This document shows positions 51,030 to 60,724 of a DNA stretch of 64,000 bases, one piece after another. The stretch covers positions 124,001 through 188,000 of the forward strand of contig NZ_QARE02000002.1 in assembly GCF_003052515.2 (NCBI RefSeq), in the 5' to 3' direction. The DNA comes from Pseudomonas sp. RIT409. Lineage in GTDB: Bacteria; Pseudomonadota; Gammaproteobacteria; Pseudomonadales; Pseudomonadaceae. A program made the position numbers and the translations under genes. The notes beneath the pieces were generated by a model. The model worked only from the letters and a program-made list of their open reading frames with translations. It was not told where the DNA came from and searched no databases. Every line of letters starts with the position of its first letter. Position 1 is the stretch's first letter.

Positions 51030-52214
51030 ATGCTCGCGCAATTACCACCGGCGTTACAGAACCTTCATCTGCCCCTGCGTCTCAAGCTCTGGGACGGCAA
51101 CGAGGTGGAACTGGGGAATGACCCCAGCGTCACGATTGTCGTCAAGGATCCTTCGCTGGTGTCCGACTTCACCCACCCGAGCCTAGACCTCTTGGGCAGT
51201 GCTTTTGTGGAAGGGCGTCTCGAACTGGAAGGTTCGATCAGCGAAGTCATGCGCGTCTGCGACGAATTGACCGCCGCGTTGGCGGACGCGGACGAGGGTG
51301 TCGCCCCGGTGCGCACCCAGCACGACAAGGACACCGACGCGAAATCCATCTCTTATCACTACGACCTGTCCAATGACTTCTACCGGCTGTGGCTGGACAA
51401 GGAGATGGTCTACTCCTGCGCCTACTTCAAGACCGGCGAAGAAACACTCGATCAGGCCCAGCAGGATAAATTTCATCACCTCTGTCGCAAGCTGCGTCTC
51501 AAGCCGGGTGAATACCTGCTGGACGTCGGTTGCGGCTGGGGCGGCCTGGCACGTTTCGCCGCCCGCGAATATGGCGTGAAAGTGTTCGGCATCACCTTGA
51601 GCCGCGAGCAATTAGCGCTGGCGCAAGAGAGAGTGAAGGCAGAGGGGCTGCAGGATCGGGTCGAACTCAAACTCCTCGACTACCGCGATCTGCCTCAGGA
51701 TGGCCGCTTCGACAAAGTCGTGAGTGTCGGCATGTTTGAACACGTCGGTCATGCGAACCTCGCTCTGTATGCCAAATGCCTATTTGGCGCGGTGAAGGAG
51801 GGCGGTCTGGTGATGAACCATGGCATTACCGCCAAGCACACTGACGGTCGTCCGGTAGGGCGCGGCGCTGGCGACTTCATTGACCGCTATGTGTTTCCCA
51901 ATGGCGAATTACCACACCTGGCCATGATCACCGCCTTCATCAGCGAAGCGGGCCTTGAAGTGGTCGACGTGGAAAGCCTTCGTCTGCACTACGCCAAAAC
52001 CCTCGATCATTGGAGCATGCGTCTGGAGCAGAAGCTGGACGTGGCGGCGACCATGGTACCGGAGCAGGCCCTGCGGATTTTCCGGTTGTACCTGGCGGGG
52101 TGCGCGTATGCGTTCTCGAAAGGCTGGATCAACCTCCATCAGATCCTGGCCGTCAAGCCTCGTAGCGACGGTGGTCATGACCTGCCCTGGACGCGGGATG
52201 ACCTGTATCCCTGA
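51030..52214 (+). CDS. cfa: Cyclopropane-fatty-acyl-phospholipid synthase
   Basis: A 394-residue SAM-dependent methyltransferase that cyclopropanates unsaturated lipid chains. ATG 51030 follows GGGAG; a TTG at 51003 is in frame but lacks a site. An N-terminal lipid-binding domain (about 1-95) precedes SYHYDLSNDFYRLWLD; SAM motif I is LLDVGCGWGGLARFAA, and FEHVGHANL and GGLVMNHGI contain conserved active-site positions. It is a normal-length Cfa, apparently monocistronic. Confidence 0.92.
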   Translation: MLAQLPPALQNLHLPLRLKLWDGNEVELGNDPSVTIVVKDPSLVSDFTHPSLDLLGSAFVEGRLELEGSISEVMRVCDELTAALADADEGVAPVRTQHDKDTDAKSISYHYDLSNDFYRLWLDKEMVYSCAYFKTGEETLDQAQQDKFHHLCRKLRLKPGEYLLDVGCGWGGLARFAAREYGVKVFGITLSREQLALAQERVKAEGLQDRVELKLLDYRDLPQDGRFDKVVSVGMFEHVGHANLALYAKCLFGAVKEGGLVMNHGITAKHTDGRPVGRGAGDFIDRYVFPNGELPHLAMITAFISEAGLEVVDVESLRLHYAKTLDHWSMRLEQKLDVAATMVPEQALRIFRLYLAGCAYAFSKGWINLHQILAVKPRSDGGHDLPWTRDDLYP

Positions 52215-52254
52215 CCGCGCACTCGCCATCGTTGTACCGTTCGGCTTGTCGGGC

Positions 52255-52275
52255 CTGGCGTGGTAAAAACGCCAG
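52255..52275. terminator. Possible hairpin between convergent genes
   Basis: CTGGCGT (52255-52261) pairs with ACGCCAG (52269-52275) around GGTAAAA. There is no T-tract after the stem on the plus strand, so it is only a weak terminator candidate for cfa and for the convergent cardiolipin synthase. Confidence 0.35.
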
Positions 52276-52314
52276 CGCCGGGCAGCCGGACGGACCGCCT
52301 AACGCCAGAATGAC

Positions 52315-53754
52315 CTACAGGATTGGTGAGATCAGCCGCGCCACGCGCATCCCCAACTGCTGCAAGTGATGGGTTTCCTTGCTTTCCTCTATCGAGATTT
52401 CATGGGCCTGGGCGAAGTCGTCGCTCAACATGGCCTCGACCTCCCTGGCGAAGTCTTCATCCACCGTCAGCAGCATGAGCTCGAAATTCAGCCGAAATGA
52501 TCGGTTATCCAGATTCGCGCTGCCAATGGCCGATATTTCGTTGTCCACCAGGACGACTTTCTGATGCAAGAAGCCCGGCGTGTAGCGGAATATCCGCACG
52601 CCCGCGCGCACCGCTTCGAAGGCAAACAGACTGGACGCTGCGTAAACGGTGTAATGATCCGGACGCGATGGCAGTAGCAGACGCACATCGACACCGCGCA
52701 GTACGGCCAGGCGCAGTGCAGCCGATACCGCTTCATCGGGAATGAAATAAGGGGTGGTGATCCAGACCCGTTCGGTCGCCGCGTGGATCGCTTCGACGAA
52801 AAACAGCGAGCAGGTTTCTTGCCGATCGGCCGGGCCGGTCGCAAGGAACTGACATAACACGCCGTCTTCGGGGTAGCTGTCCGGCAGGATCAAAGGGGGC
52901 AACTCTCGGGTTGCCCAGAACCAGTCTTCAGCGAAAGACTCCTGCAGGCATGCCACCACCGGCCCGACGATCGACACATGTGTGTCGCGCCACGGGGCCA
53001 ATGGCGGCTTCAGTCCAAGGTATTCATCGCCCACGTTATGCCCGCCGACGAACCCCTTCACGCCGTCCACCACGACGATCTTGCGGTGATTGCGAAAGTT
53101 TATCTGGAAGCGATTGAGCCAGCCCCCGCGCGTAGCGAAAGCTTTCACTTTCACGCCGCCCGCCCGCAGCGTCTCGACGTAGCGAGCGGGCAAGGCGTGG
53201 CTGCCAATGCGGTCATAGAGCACGAAGATTTCCACGCCTTCAGCCGCTTTTTCCAGCAGCAAGGATTGCAAGCGCCGCCCGAGGTCGTCGTCATGGATGA
53301 TGAAAAACTGTACGAACACAACCCGGCTGGCGGAACGGATGGCTTCGAAGATGGCGGAGAATGTCATGTCGCCGTCGATCAGCAGTTTTACCTCGTTGTT
53401 GGCCAGACACGGCATGCGCCCCAGCTTCGGCATCGCTCGCAAGGATTCATAAGCGGCTGAGCGTCGTGCGGCCACCGCCTCTTCAATCCAGGGTTTCCAG
53501 TTGAAGTCGACAATTGCGTTACGCATCTCCTCGTTGGCCTGCCGCCGCGCTTTGATGTAGGCATCGAAGGTACTTCGGCCGAACACCAGATAGGGAATCA
53601 GCGTGACGTAAGGGATGAAGATCAACGGCATCGCCCAGGCGATCGAGCCTTGTGCCGTGCGTACGGTCAGCAGCGCGTGAATCGCTGCTACGATGCCAAT
53701 GAGGTGCGTAAAGCCAAGCAAGTAGCCAAAAAAATACGGGCTGTGATAATCCAT
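52315..53754 (-). CDS. clsA: Cardiolipin synthase
   Basis: A 479-residue phospholipase-D superfamily enzyme that makes cardiolipin from phosphatidylglycerol. Two N-terminal helices anchor it in the inner membrane (about 5-60). The two HKD motifs are visible as [10 protein letters not shown] (about 220-230) and [20 protein letters not shown] (about 395-415). Length and the [14 protein letters not shown] start fit ClsA. Confidence 0.93.
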   Translation of the reverse strand: MDYHSPYFFGYLLGFTHLIGIVAAIHALLTVRTAQGSIAWAMPLIFIPYVTLIPYLVFGRSTFDAYIKARRQANEEMRNAIVDFNWKPWIEEAVAARRSAAYESLRAMPKLGRMPCLANNEVKLLIDGDMTFSAIFEAIRSASRVVFVQFFIIHDDDLGRRLQSLLLEKAAEGVEIFVLYDRIGSHALPARYVETLRAGGVKVKAFATRGGWLNRFQINFRNHRKIVVVDGVKGFVGGHNVGDEYLGLKPPLAPWRDTHVSIVGPVVACLQESFAEDWFWATRELPPLILPDSYPEDGVLCQFLATGPADRQETCSLFFVEAIHAATERVWITTPYFIPDEAVSAALRLAVLRGVDVRLLLPSRPDHYTVYAASSLFAFEAVRAGVRIFRYTPGFLHQKVVLVDNEISAIGSANLDNRSFRLNFELMLLTVDEDFAREVEAMLSDDFAQAHEISIEESKETHHLQQLGMRVARLISPIL

Positions 53755-53925
53755 GCGCGACCTTATCCTGTTGGCCTAGTGCCTAACAGACCACAGTGCG
53801 CTGGGATTGTCGCTATTTTCTTTGGCCTGCAACTGGCCAGAAGATCTGCCGTCTAAGCGTCATCGGCGGGCCACCCTGTTACGCGGCCACATTTCGTTTG
53901 CTTCAGCAGATAAAGGAACATGTTC

Positions 53926-54447
53926 ATGAAAAAGCGCGTCATGGCGTTGATGGTTTGTCTGGCTGCGCCCTTCGCCCAGGCGCAGGTGCTGCAGCCCGGC
54001 TTGTGGGAGCTGACGTCTAGCAATATGCAGGTGGACGGCCAGCAGATGCCCGACATGCAAGTCATGCTTGCTCAACTGCAAATGATGGCCCCCCAGCAAC
54101 GCGCGGCCATGGAGCAAATGCTCGCCAAGCAAGGCATTACCCTGGGCGGCCAAGGCGTTCGCGTATGCCTTACCTCGGAGCAGGTTAAAAATGAACAGAT
54201 CCCGCTGACCGATCCCAAGACGGGCTGCACTCAGCGGATCACTGATCGCAATGGGCCGACTTGGAAATTCGAATTCAGTTGCCCAAAAGCTCAGGGCACC
54301 GGCGTTGCGCAGTTCCAGAGCGATCGTCAGTTCACCACCCATGTCGTGGGCTCTTTCAATGCGACCGGGCAACAGCAAAACGGCAGCATGGACACCAAAG
54401 CGGTTTGGCTTGGACAGAATTGTGGGGCAGTCAAGCCCCGCACCTGA
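53926..54447 (+). CDS. DUF3617 periplasmic protein
   Basis: A 173-residue exported protein. ATG 53926 is seven bases after AAAGGA (an ATG six bases earlier is too close to it) and gives a signal peptide ending at AQA. The mature start LQPGLWELTSSNMQVDG, CLTSEQVKNEQIP and the two-cysteine C-terminal barrel (CTQRI, FSCPKAQG, NCGAV) are typical of the DUF3617 family of unknown role. A rho-independent terminator follows directly. Confidence 0.85.
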   Translation: MKKRVMALMVCLAAPFAQAQVLQPGLWELTSSNMQVDGQQMPDMQVMLAQLQMMAPQQRAAMEQMLAKQGITLGGQGVRVCLTSEQVKNEQIPLTDPKTGCTQRITDRNGPTWKFEFSCPKAQGTGVAQFQSDRQFTTHVVGSFNATGQQQNGSMDTKAVWLGQNCGAVKPRT

Positions 54448-54462
54448 TAGACCGTTCGTCCG

Positions 54463-54492
54463 AATGCCCCGTTCGCCGGGGCATTTCTTTTT
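54463..54492 (+). terminator. Rho-independent terminator
   Basis: AATGCCCCG pairs with CGGGGCATT around TTCGC (54463-54485), followed by a T-rich run (TCTTTTT). It lies 15 bases past the DUF3617 stop. Confidence 0.85.
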
Positions 54493-54629
54493 CAGCTCGA
54501 ACACGGCCTGATGTTCCACGTGGAACATCTTGTTGTTTCACCTGAGTTTTTTGCCGTTACCCGTTGTTTTGAGTGATAAATCCAGGGCAGAACCTATCAA
54601 AAGCTTCATCTTCACCGCGTTGCCGGCAT

Positions 54630-54642
54630 GTTATATTGTTGC
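54630..54642. promoter_or_regulatory. Possible degenerate Zur half-site before the amidase
   Basis: GTTATATTGTTGC retains one good GTTATA half-site similar to the elements at 44597 and 56364, while the other half is poor. It could equally be part of a -10 element (TATATT). Included because the amidase family member near zigA in P. aeruginosa belongs, as I recall, to the zinc-starvation regulon. Confidence 0.25.
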
Positions 54643-54672
54643 GAAGAATCTCATCTTCTTTCGGAACGTGTC

Positions 54673-55914
54673 ATGCACCGACGTCAGATGCTGCTCAATA
54701 TGCTGTTGGCAAGCGCCGCCTTTGCGCTTCCTTTCTCCGTCAATGCCACGCAGATTCGTAATGCCCGCCTGTGGCGTTCCGATAGCAAATTGCGATTGGT
54801 CTTCGATCTCAGTGGACCGGTGCAGTACAAGACGTTCACGCTGAGTGCGCCTGAGCGCATCATCATCGACATCAGTGGCGCGCGCCTGGAGGGCAATTTC
54901 AGCCAACTCGCCCTGGAAAACACACCGATCAAGGGCATTCGTTCAGGCCACTTTGGCCAAGGCGATACGCGCATCGTGCTTGACCTGGTCTCGCCGGTTC
55001 AACTCAATAGCTTTCTCCTTGGCCCGGATGGCGCCCAGGGCAACAGACTGGTGCTGGACTTAGGGCACGAGGTTGCAGCCCATCCGCCTGTACAACTCGC
55101 TGCCGCGCCGGCGGCCGTGATCAAGCAACCAGCCCCCGTCGCCGACAAGGCGCACCCCAAGCGCGACATCATGGTGGTGGTCGACGCCGGTCATGGTGGC
55201 AAGGACCCTGGTGCGGTCGGCTCCAAAGGCGAACGTGAGAAAGACGTAGTGCTTTCCATCGCACAGTTGCTCGCCAAGCGCCTGAAGCGTGAGAAGGGTT
55301 TTGACGTGCGCATGGTGCGCAACGATGACTTTTTCGTGCCACTGCGCAAGCGCGTCGACATCGCTCGTAAATACAACGCCGACATGTTTATCTCTGTTCA
55401 CGCGGACGCAGCACCCCGGCTCACCGCCTCCGGCGCTTCGGTGTTCGCGTTGTCGGAAACCGGCGCCACATCGGCCACCGCCCGTTTTATGGCTCAGCGT
55501 GAAAACGACGCCGATCTGATCGGCGCCAACAGCCTGCTCAATCTCAAGGACAAGGATCCGATGCTTGCGGGGGTGATCCTCGACATGTCAATGAACGCGA
55601 CCATCGCCGCCAGCCTGCAGTTGGGGCATTCGGTACTGGGCAGCCTGGAGGGCATCACCACATTGCATCAGAAGCGCGTGGAGCAGGCGGGGTTTGCGGT
55701 GTTGAAATCCCCCGACGTCCCGTCGATTCTGGTCGAAACGGGCTTCATCTCCAATACCCGCGACAGCCAGCGCCTGGTCACGGCGCGTCACCAGCAAGCC
55801 GTGGCCGACGGCTTGTTCGAAGGTATGAAGCAATACTTCGAGCGCAATCCGCCGCTGGGGTCGTACATCGCCTGGCGGCAGGAGCAGAAAGCGGCGGAGC
55901 AGGCCCTCGCGTGA
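54673..55914 (+). CDS. amiA: N-acetylmuramoyl-L-alanine amidase (AmiA/AmiC type)
   Basis: A 413-residue zinc amidase that cuts peptide stems from peptidoglycan during daughter-cell separation. ATG 54673 gives a signal peptide starting MHRRQMLLNMLLASAAF, which looks Tat-like. The AMIN domain (about 27-135) is followed by a proline/alanine linker and the Amidase_3 domain with VVVDAGHGGKDPGA (zinc His), GEREKD (zinc Glu), ISVHADA (zinc His) and VETGFISN (catalytic Glu). No LysM domain is present, unlike AmiB beside mutL. Its location near a Zur-type COG0523 gene suggests the zinc-starvation paralogue. Confidence 0.88.
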   Translation: MHRRQMLLNMLLASAAFALPFSVNATQIRNARLWRSDSKLRLVFDLSGPVQYKTFTLSAPERIIIDISGARLEGNFSQLALENTPIKGIRSGHFGQGDTRIVLDLVSPVQLNSFLLGPDGAQGNRLVLDLGHEVAAHPPVQLAAAPAAVIKQPAPVADKAHPKRDIMVVVDAGHGGKDPGAVGSKGEREKDVVLSIAQLLAKRLKREKGFDVRMVRNDDFFVPLRKRVDIARKYNADMFISVHADAAPRLTASGASVFALSETGATSATARFMAQRENDADLIGANSLLNLKDKDPMLAGVILDMSMNATIAASLQLGHSVLGSLEGITTLHQKRVEQAGFAVLKSPDVPSILVETGFISNTRDSQRLVTARHQQAVADGLFEGMKQYFERNPPLGSYIAWRQEQKAAEQALA

Positions 55915-55937
55915 TGTGAGGCCTGACCCGCGCCTCT

Positions 55938-56327
55938 TCAGCGGCAGCCCATGACCCGATCGCACGTGATCCTGCTCCGAGTGCCGCTGGAGCTGGAGAC
56001 CCGGCTGATCGTCGTCCAGCCGACTTTCTGGATGGTCCCCACCCACGCTTCCCCGTCCGAGGCCAGCCCCGTAAAAAACGTCAGCGCGCCATAGCGACTG
56101 TTGGTCTGCGCCCAACTGCGATTGCCTGCGCTTTCGAAGCCGCGCAAGTAGAGGGTGGTGCCCGACATCGCCACGTTGTAGCGGTTGTCGTAGGCATCAA
56201 CGCACGCCAGGAGCGTGGCGCTGCGCGTGCACAGTGCTCGAGTCAGCTTAGGTGAAGGTGGCGCAGCCATGACCGGCGTGCCCAGTATCAGGACTAAACC
56301 GACAACGATGTGGGAAACCCTGACCAT
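55938..56327 (-). CDS. Hypothetical exported protein
   Basis: A 129-residue protein with a clear signal peptide (hydrophobic core VVGLVLILG, cleavage near VMA-APP). The mature part has four cysteines (two at about 33 and 42, two near the C-terminus in TCDRVMGC), suggesting two disulphides. It is divergent from the COG0523 GTPase gene and so could share the Zur-type element between them. The family is unknown to me. Confidence 0.6.
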   Translation of the reverse strand: MVRVSHIVVGLVLILGTPVMAAPPSPKLTRALCTRSATLLACVDAYDNRYNVAMSGTTLYLRGFESAGNRSWAQTNSRYGALTFFTGLASDGEAWVGTIQKVGWTTISRVSSSSGTRSRITCDRVMGCR

Positions 56328-56364
56328 TGAGCGGTCCTTGTAAAAAAGTTAGCAGATTAGTATT

Positions 56365-56377
56365 GTTATACTATAAC
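56365..56377. promoter_or_regulatory. Zur box
   Basis: GTTATACTATAAC is a perfect 13-base palindrome, matching the core of Pseudomonas Zur operators (GTTATA-n-TATAAC). It lies about 40 bases before the COG0523 GTPase start and overlaps the divergent promoter region of the gene ending at 55938. Repression in zinc-replete cells is expected. Confidence 0.8.
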
Positions 56378-56415
56378 GTAAAAAGCGTCCGAACCTGCTA
56401 CCTGATGAGACCTTC

Positions 56416-57618
56416 ATGAACCGTCTTCCCGTTACCGTCCTGTCCGGCTTTCTCGGTGCCGGTAAAAGTACGCTCCTTAACCATGTCTTGCGCAACCGTG
56501 AAAACTTGCGGGTCGCGGTGATCGTCAATGACATGAGCGAAATCAACATTGATGGCAGCGAAGTCCAGCGCAATGTCAGCCTCAACCGCGCAGAAGAAAA
56601 ACTCGTGGAAATGAGTAATGGCTGCATCTGCTGCACGTTGCGCGAGGACCTGCTCCAAGAGGTCAGCCGTCTGGCCAATGAGGGTCGCTTCGACTACCTG
56701 CTCATTGAGTCCACGGGGATCTCAGAACCCCTTCCTGTCGCTGAGACGTTCACCTTTCGCGATGAGACAGGGCAGAGCCTGGCCGATGTCGCGCGGCTCG
56801 ACACCATGGTGACGGTGGTCGACGGGCTGAATTTTCTGCAGGACTACCAAGCCGCCGAAAGCCTCGCGACCCGGGGCGAGACGCTGGGGGACGAGGATGA
56901 ACGCTCGATCACCGATCTGCTGATCGAACAGGTCGAGTTTGCCGACGTCATCCTGATCAGCAAAATCGACTTGATTGGCACCAGTGATCGTCAGGAATTG
57001 ATGGCCATTCTCAAGCGTCTCAACCATCAGGCAGAGATCCTGCCGATGGTGATGGGCGCGGTGCCGCTTGGAAAGATTCTCGACACGGGCCGTTTTGACT
57101 TCGAGCGCGCCGCGCAAGCGCCGGGCTGGCTGAAGGAGTTGCGAGGCGAGCACGTTCCCGAAACCGAGGAATACGGCATCGCCTCGGGCGCCTATCGCGC
57201 CCGGCGCCCGTTCCACCCGCAACGGTTCTTCGACTTCATCAATGGCGAGTGGACCAACGGCCGGTTGCTGCGCTCCAAGGGGTTCTTCTGGCTGGCGAAC
57301 AAACATCAGGAGGCCGGCAGTTGGTCGCAGGCCGGCGGCTTGATGCGTTACGGCTTTGCTGGCCGCTGGTGGCGGTTTGTCCCCAAAGAGCACTGGCCAC
57401 AGGACGAGGAAAGCACAGAAGTCATCATGCGCAACTGGATGGCGCAGAGTGGCGATTGCCGCCAGGAATTGGTGTTCATTGGTCAGAACATCGATTTTGC
57501 GCGCCTCGACGCTGAGCTAGATGCCTGCCTGCTGACGGACGTCGAAATGGCGGCCGGGGTAGAGGGTTGGGCTCAACTCGCCGATCCGTTCGGTGACTGG
57601 CATGGCGAGGCGGCTTGA
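56416..57618 (+). CDS. zigA: COG0523 zinc metallochaperone GTPase (ZigA-like)
   Basis: A 400-residue CobW/COG0523 G3E-family GTPase that delivers zinc to client proteins under zinc shortage. Walker A is GFLGAGKST (about 12-20), the metal motif is [12 protein letters not shown] (CxCC, about 65-75), the G3 region is IESTGIS and the base motif SKID. A CobW C-terminal domain with ANGEW-like and HPQRFFDFI segments completes the normal length. The perfect Zur palindrome at 56365-56377 supports regulation as for zigA (PA5535). Confidence 0.9.
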   Translation: MNRLPVTVLSGFLGAGKSTLLNHVLRNRENLRVAVIVNDMSEINIDGSEVQRNVSLNRAEEKLVEMSNGCICCTLREDLLQEVSRLANEGRFDYLLIESTGISEPLPVAETFTFRDETGQSLADVARLDTMVTVVDGLNFLQDYQAAESLATRGETLGDEDERSITDLLIEQVEFADVILISKIDLIGTSDRQELMAILKRLNHQAEILPMVMGAVPLGKILDTGRFDFERAAQAPGWLKELRGEHVPETEEYGIASGAYRARRPFHPQRFFDFINGEWTNGRLLRSKGFFWLANKHQEAGSWSQAGGLMRYGFAGRWWRFVPKEHWPQDEESTEVIMRNWMAQSGDCRQELVFIGQNIDFARLDAELDACLLTDVEMAAGVEGWAQLADPFGDWHGEAA

Positions 57619-57743
57619 TACAGAAAGCCTTAGGGGCGCAGCGGGCTCACGAGCGCGGCTCGAACCGAATGCGATGAACAAGGTGTCAACGTACCTGACG
57701 CGTCGCGAGTCCGCTCGCTACCCTGGATCAACGCCCGCTGCGA

Positions 57744-58115
57744 TCACGGCGCTTTCCAGATGCCTTTGCTCTGCTGTTCACAGAAGGGCTTGAGAAAAGC
57801 GGCATCGCTGGCCACCCCGTAATAGTGAATGTTCTGTCGATAAGGCATATTGGCGACTTGTGCGTTGCTGCATTGGCCGAACGAGCCACTCGGGCACTGC
57901 TCGAGGAAGGTCACTTCAACCTTTTGATCCTTGAGCTGCGGCTTGCAAAAGCCGTCGTGAAACAGCTCGGGCGGGATGGTGAGGTTTTCCTGGCAGACCT
58001 TGACGTCAAGCCGCTCGGCCTGGCTATGGACCACACAGGATTCGGCCCGCACTTGGCTCGACATCATGGCCATCAGCAGCATCGCCAGTGGCGCGGGCAG
58101 CCCGCTTGCTCGCAT
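57744..58115 (-). CDS. Cysteine-rich exported hypothetical protein
   Basis: A 123-residue protein with a signal peptide (about 1-24, ending VRA-ESC) and seven cysteines in the mature chain, so probably a disulphide-bonded periplasmic protein. The start follows GGAGATTATCG. It lies between the two COG0523 genes in opposite orientation. I do not recognise the family. Confidence 0.6.
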   Translation of the reverse strand: MRASGLPAPLAMLLMAMMSSQVRAESCVVHSQAERLDVKVCQENLTIPPELFHDGFCKPQLKDQKVEVTFLEQCPSGSFGQCSNAQVANMPYRQNIHYYGVASDAAFLKPFCEQQSKGIWKAP

Positions 58116-58168
58116 CGATAATCTCCATCTGCGCTCCGCTGAGGAGCCACGTTGAACAATGGTCGGAC

Positions 58169-59131
58169 ATGCTGCAGAACATTCCTACCCATGTCATTGC
58201 CGGCCCATTGGGCGCAGGCAAGACTACCCTCATCAAGCACCTGTTGTCGCAGAAGCCGGGCAATGAACGCTGGGCGATTCTGATCAACGAGTTCGGTCGG
58301 ATCGGGCTGGATGCCGCACTGCTGACCACGGCTGAGGATGGTATCGCACTGGGTGAGGTGGCTGGAGGCTGCCTGTGCTGTGTCAATGGCGCACCGTTTC
58401 AGATCGGCCTGGGTCGTCTGCTTCGCAAGGCGCAACCGGATCGGCTATTCATCGAGCCCTCCGGGCTCGGGCACCCAGCGCAACTGATGGCTCAATTGCG
58501 CGAGGCACCCTGGCGCGGTGTGCTTGCCGTGCAACCCAGCGTCATCGTACTGGACAGTCAGGCCCTCGCAGCCGGAACCCCCTTACCTCCGGCACAGCGA
58601 GACGCTGCGCAAGACGCCGGACTGTTGGTCCTCAACAAGTCGGCGGCACTGGATGACGTGAACAAGCGAGCGGTCTTGGGGATGCTCCCCGATCGTCCCA
58701 TCTGGTGGGCCGAGGCGGGGGTCGTGCCGCTGGATCGATTACCGGGGCGCGATCATCGGGCAACCGAGGGTGTGGACAGCTTGGTCATGCCCAGGAGCCT
58801 GGCGCAGTTGCCCGCCGTCTGGAGCGACCCCCTGGAGCCGATCTGCCTGAGCCAGCGGCAGGTGGAGGGCTGGAGCATCGGCTGGCGCTGGCACCCGGAC
58901 CGTTCATTCGATGCGTCCAAAGTGCAAGCTTGGCTGCGAAGCCTCGACTGGCGGCGGGCGAAGTTGCTTATCCACAGCCAGAAGGGCTGGGTGTCCGGCA
59001 ATGCGTTGGCAGGCAGTGAAGTCCAATTTACGACGAGTGAGTGGCGCAAGGACTCGCGCCTGGAGTTGATCTTCGACGAGCCTCAAGACGAGGGGGCGTT
59101 ATCTGCGCAGATCAGGGCCTGCCTGGTCTAG
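58169..59131 (+). CDS. COG0523/CobW-family GTPase, second paralogue
   Basis: A 320-residue G3E GTPase. Walker A AGPLGAGKTTLIKHLL (about 10-25), metal motif GGCLCCVNGAPFQ (CxCC), IEPSGLGHP switch and LNKS base motif are all present. The C-terminal CobW domain is shortened and diverged relative to the paralogue at 56416. The open frame extends upstream to 58088 but ATG 58169 gives the normal N-terminus. It probably is another metal insertase or chaperone in the zinc response; no second Zur box was seen directly before it. Confidence 0.82.
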   Translation: MLQNIPTHVIAGPLGAGKTTLIKHLLSQKPGNERWAILINEFGRIGLDAALLTTAEDGIALGEVAGGCLCCVNGAPFQIGLGRLLRKAQPDRLFIEPSGLGHPAQLMAQLREAPWRGVLAVQPSVIVLDSQALAAGTPLPPAQRDAAQDAGLLVLNKSAALDDVNKRAVLGMLPDRPIWWAEAGVVPLDRLPGRDHRATEGVDSLVMPRSLAQLPAVWSDPLEPICLSQRQVEGWSIGWRWHPDRSFDASKVQAWLRSLDWRRAKLLIHSQKGWVSGNALAGSEVQFTTSEWRKDSRLELIFDEPQDEGALSAQIRACLV

Positions 59132-59150
59132 CGCCCGTTATCCACGCCGA

Positions 59151-59543
59151 TCACTGTTTCCACTTGTTGTGTTCCTGCCGCCATTCACTGAGCTGGATGA
59201 TCTCGGCCGTCGGCTTGGGATCTTTGATCTCGAACGGGTAGGGCGCCAGTTCGATTTGGGCGGTGTGGGCGCCGAACATCGTGAGGGTGCCGGGGTGACG
59301 TTGCTCACCCGTCACGGTGAATTCGAAGGTGTACACGCGGGCCAGCCGCTTGCGGCCTTCATTGTCGCGCTTGAAGGTGAGCCGCCGCAGCGCGACATTG
59401 CCGTCGAGCAGTTCCAGATCGAGCTTGGCGCAGTGCTGTTTGACACGCTCCAAAGCCCGTTCACGCAGACCATGGGAATGCCACAGCCATGCGCCAGCGG
59501 TCGCCAGCAGCATCAGGACGAAAATGTTGCCCAGGGTCAGCAT
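59151..59543 (-). CDS. DUF3301 membrane-anchored protein
   Basis: A 130-residue protein with one N-terminal transmembrane helix (NIFVLMLLATAGAWLW) and a hydrophilic domain containing LDLELLDGNVALRRL and VYTFEFTVTGEQR, the pattern of the DUF3301 family found widely in gamma-proteobacteria. The function is unknown. It is convergent with the GTPase gene. Confidence 0.8.
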   Translation of the reverse strand: MLTLGNIFVLMLLATAGAWLWHSHGLRERALERVKQHCAKLDLELLDGNVALRRLTFKRDNEGRKRLARVYTFEFTVTGEQRHPGTLTMFGAHTAQIELAPYPFEIKDPKPTAEIIQLSEWRQEHNKWKQ

Positions 59544-59677
59544 GAAAAGAGAGCTCCAACAGAAGATGTCCAGCTTAACTGCGTCAGGTCGCCGACAGCC
59601 ATAGCCCGATGGTTTAATTTCGCTTCACTTCGTCCGGCATCGCTACTACTGTGCTTTCCCGGCCTCAGGAACCTGTC

Positions 59678-60550
59678 ATGAAACGTTCGCCTCACCTACT
59701 CGCAATCCAGTCCCATGTGGTCTTCGGGCACGCTGGCAACAGCGCGGCCGTCTTTCCTATGCAGCGTATCGGCATCAACGTCTGGCCGCTGAATACCGTT
59801 CAGTTCTCAAATCACACCCAGTATGGACACTGGAGTGGCGAAGTGCTGACGCCGCAGCAGATTCCGGCCCTCGTGGAAGGCATCGCGGCCATTGGCGAGT
59901 TGGGCAATTGCGATGCGGTCTTGTCGGGCTATCTGGGCAGTGCGGCTCAGGGACGAGCGATTCTGGCAGCGGTGGCGCAAATCAAACGTGCCAATCCTCG
60001 CGCGGTGTATCTGTGTGACCCGGTCATGGGCCACCCGGAGAAGGGTTGCATCGTGCCCCAGGAGGTCAGTGATTTTCTGCTGGAAGAAGCGGCGGCCGTC
60101 GCGGATTACCTGTGCCCGAACCAGCTTGAGCTGGACAGTTTTTCTGGACGCAAACCCAGCGGACTGTCCGATTGCCTGGCGATGGCTCGCGTGCTGCTCA
60201 CCAAGGGGCCGAAAGCCGTGGTGGTCAAACACCTCGCCTACCCTGGCAAGCCAGCTGACAGCTTCGAGATGCTACTGGTGACCGAGCACGAAAGCTGGCA
60301 CTTGCGTCGGCCGCTGCTGGCGTTTCCTCGGCAACCGGTGGGCGTGGGTGATCTCACGTCCGGTTTGTTCCTCGGCAAGGTGCTGCTCGGCGAGGATCTG
60401 CGCAGCGCCTTTGAGTTCGCGGCCTCAGCGGTGCATGAAGTGCTGCTGGAAACCCAGGCTTGCGCCAGTTACGAGCTCGAACTGGTTCGGGCGCAGGACA
60501 GGATTGCGCACCCGAGGGTCAGGTTTGAGGCAACCCGGCTGGATGTTTGA
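59678..60550 (+). CDS. pdxY: Pyridoxal kinase PdxY
   Basis: A 290-residue ribokinase-fold enzyme that phosphorylates pyridoxal in vitamin B6 salvage. It opens with [21 protein letters not shown], followed by [18 protein letters not shown] and [12 protein letters not shown], and the catalytic [11 protein letters not shown] (anion hole and base Asp). ATG 59678 after CAGGAAC is preferred to 59651. Length is normal. Confidence 0.93.
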   Translation: MKRSPHLLAIQSHVVFGHAGNSAAVFPMQRIGINVWPLNTVQFSNHTQYGHWSGEVLTPQQIPALVEGIAAIGELGNCDAVLSGYLGSAAQGRAILAAVAQIKRANPRAVYLCDPVMGHPEKGCIVPQEVSDFLLEEAAAVADYLCPNQLELDSFSGRKPSGLSDCLAMARVLLTKGPKAVVVKHLAYPGKPADSFEMLLVTEHESWHLRRPLLAFPRQPVGVGDLTSGLFLGKVLLGEDLRSAFEFAASAVHEVLLETQACASYELELVRAQDRIAHPRVRFEATRLDV

Positions 60551-60559
60551 TAGGCACAT

Positions 60560-60697
60560 GATCGTTCCCACGCTCTGCGTGGGAATGCCGTTCTGAACGC
60601 TCTGCGTCCATCGCCGGGGTGACGCAGAGCGTCACGGGATGCGTACCCACGCAGAGCATGGGGACGATCAAACGTCATCGCGGATGAATCCGCGATG
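60560..60697. repeat. Pseudomonas intergenic inverted repeats
   Basis: GATCGTTCCCACGCTCTGCG (from 60560) recurs inverted, with a few mismatches, up to 60669. Inside, CGCTCTGCGTC pairs with GACGCAGAGCG, forming nested hairpins. A separate perfect dyad CATCGCGGAT / ATCCGCGATG lies at 60676-60697. These match the style of repeats scattered between genes in P. fluorescens-group genomes. Confidence 0.75.
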
Positions 60698-60724
60698 GGG
60701 GCTTTCAAACGCCAACGATTTCCA

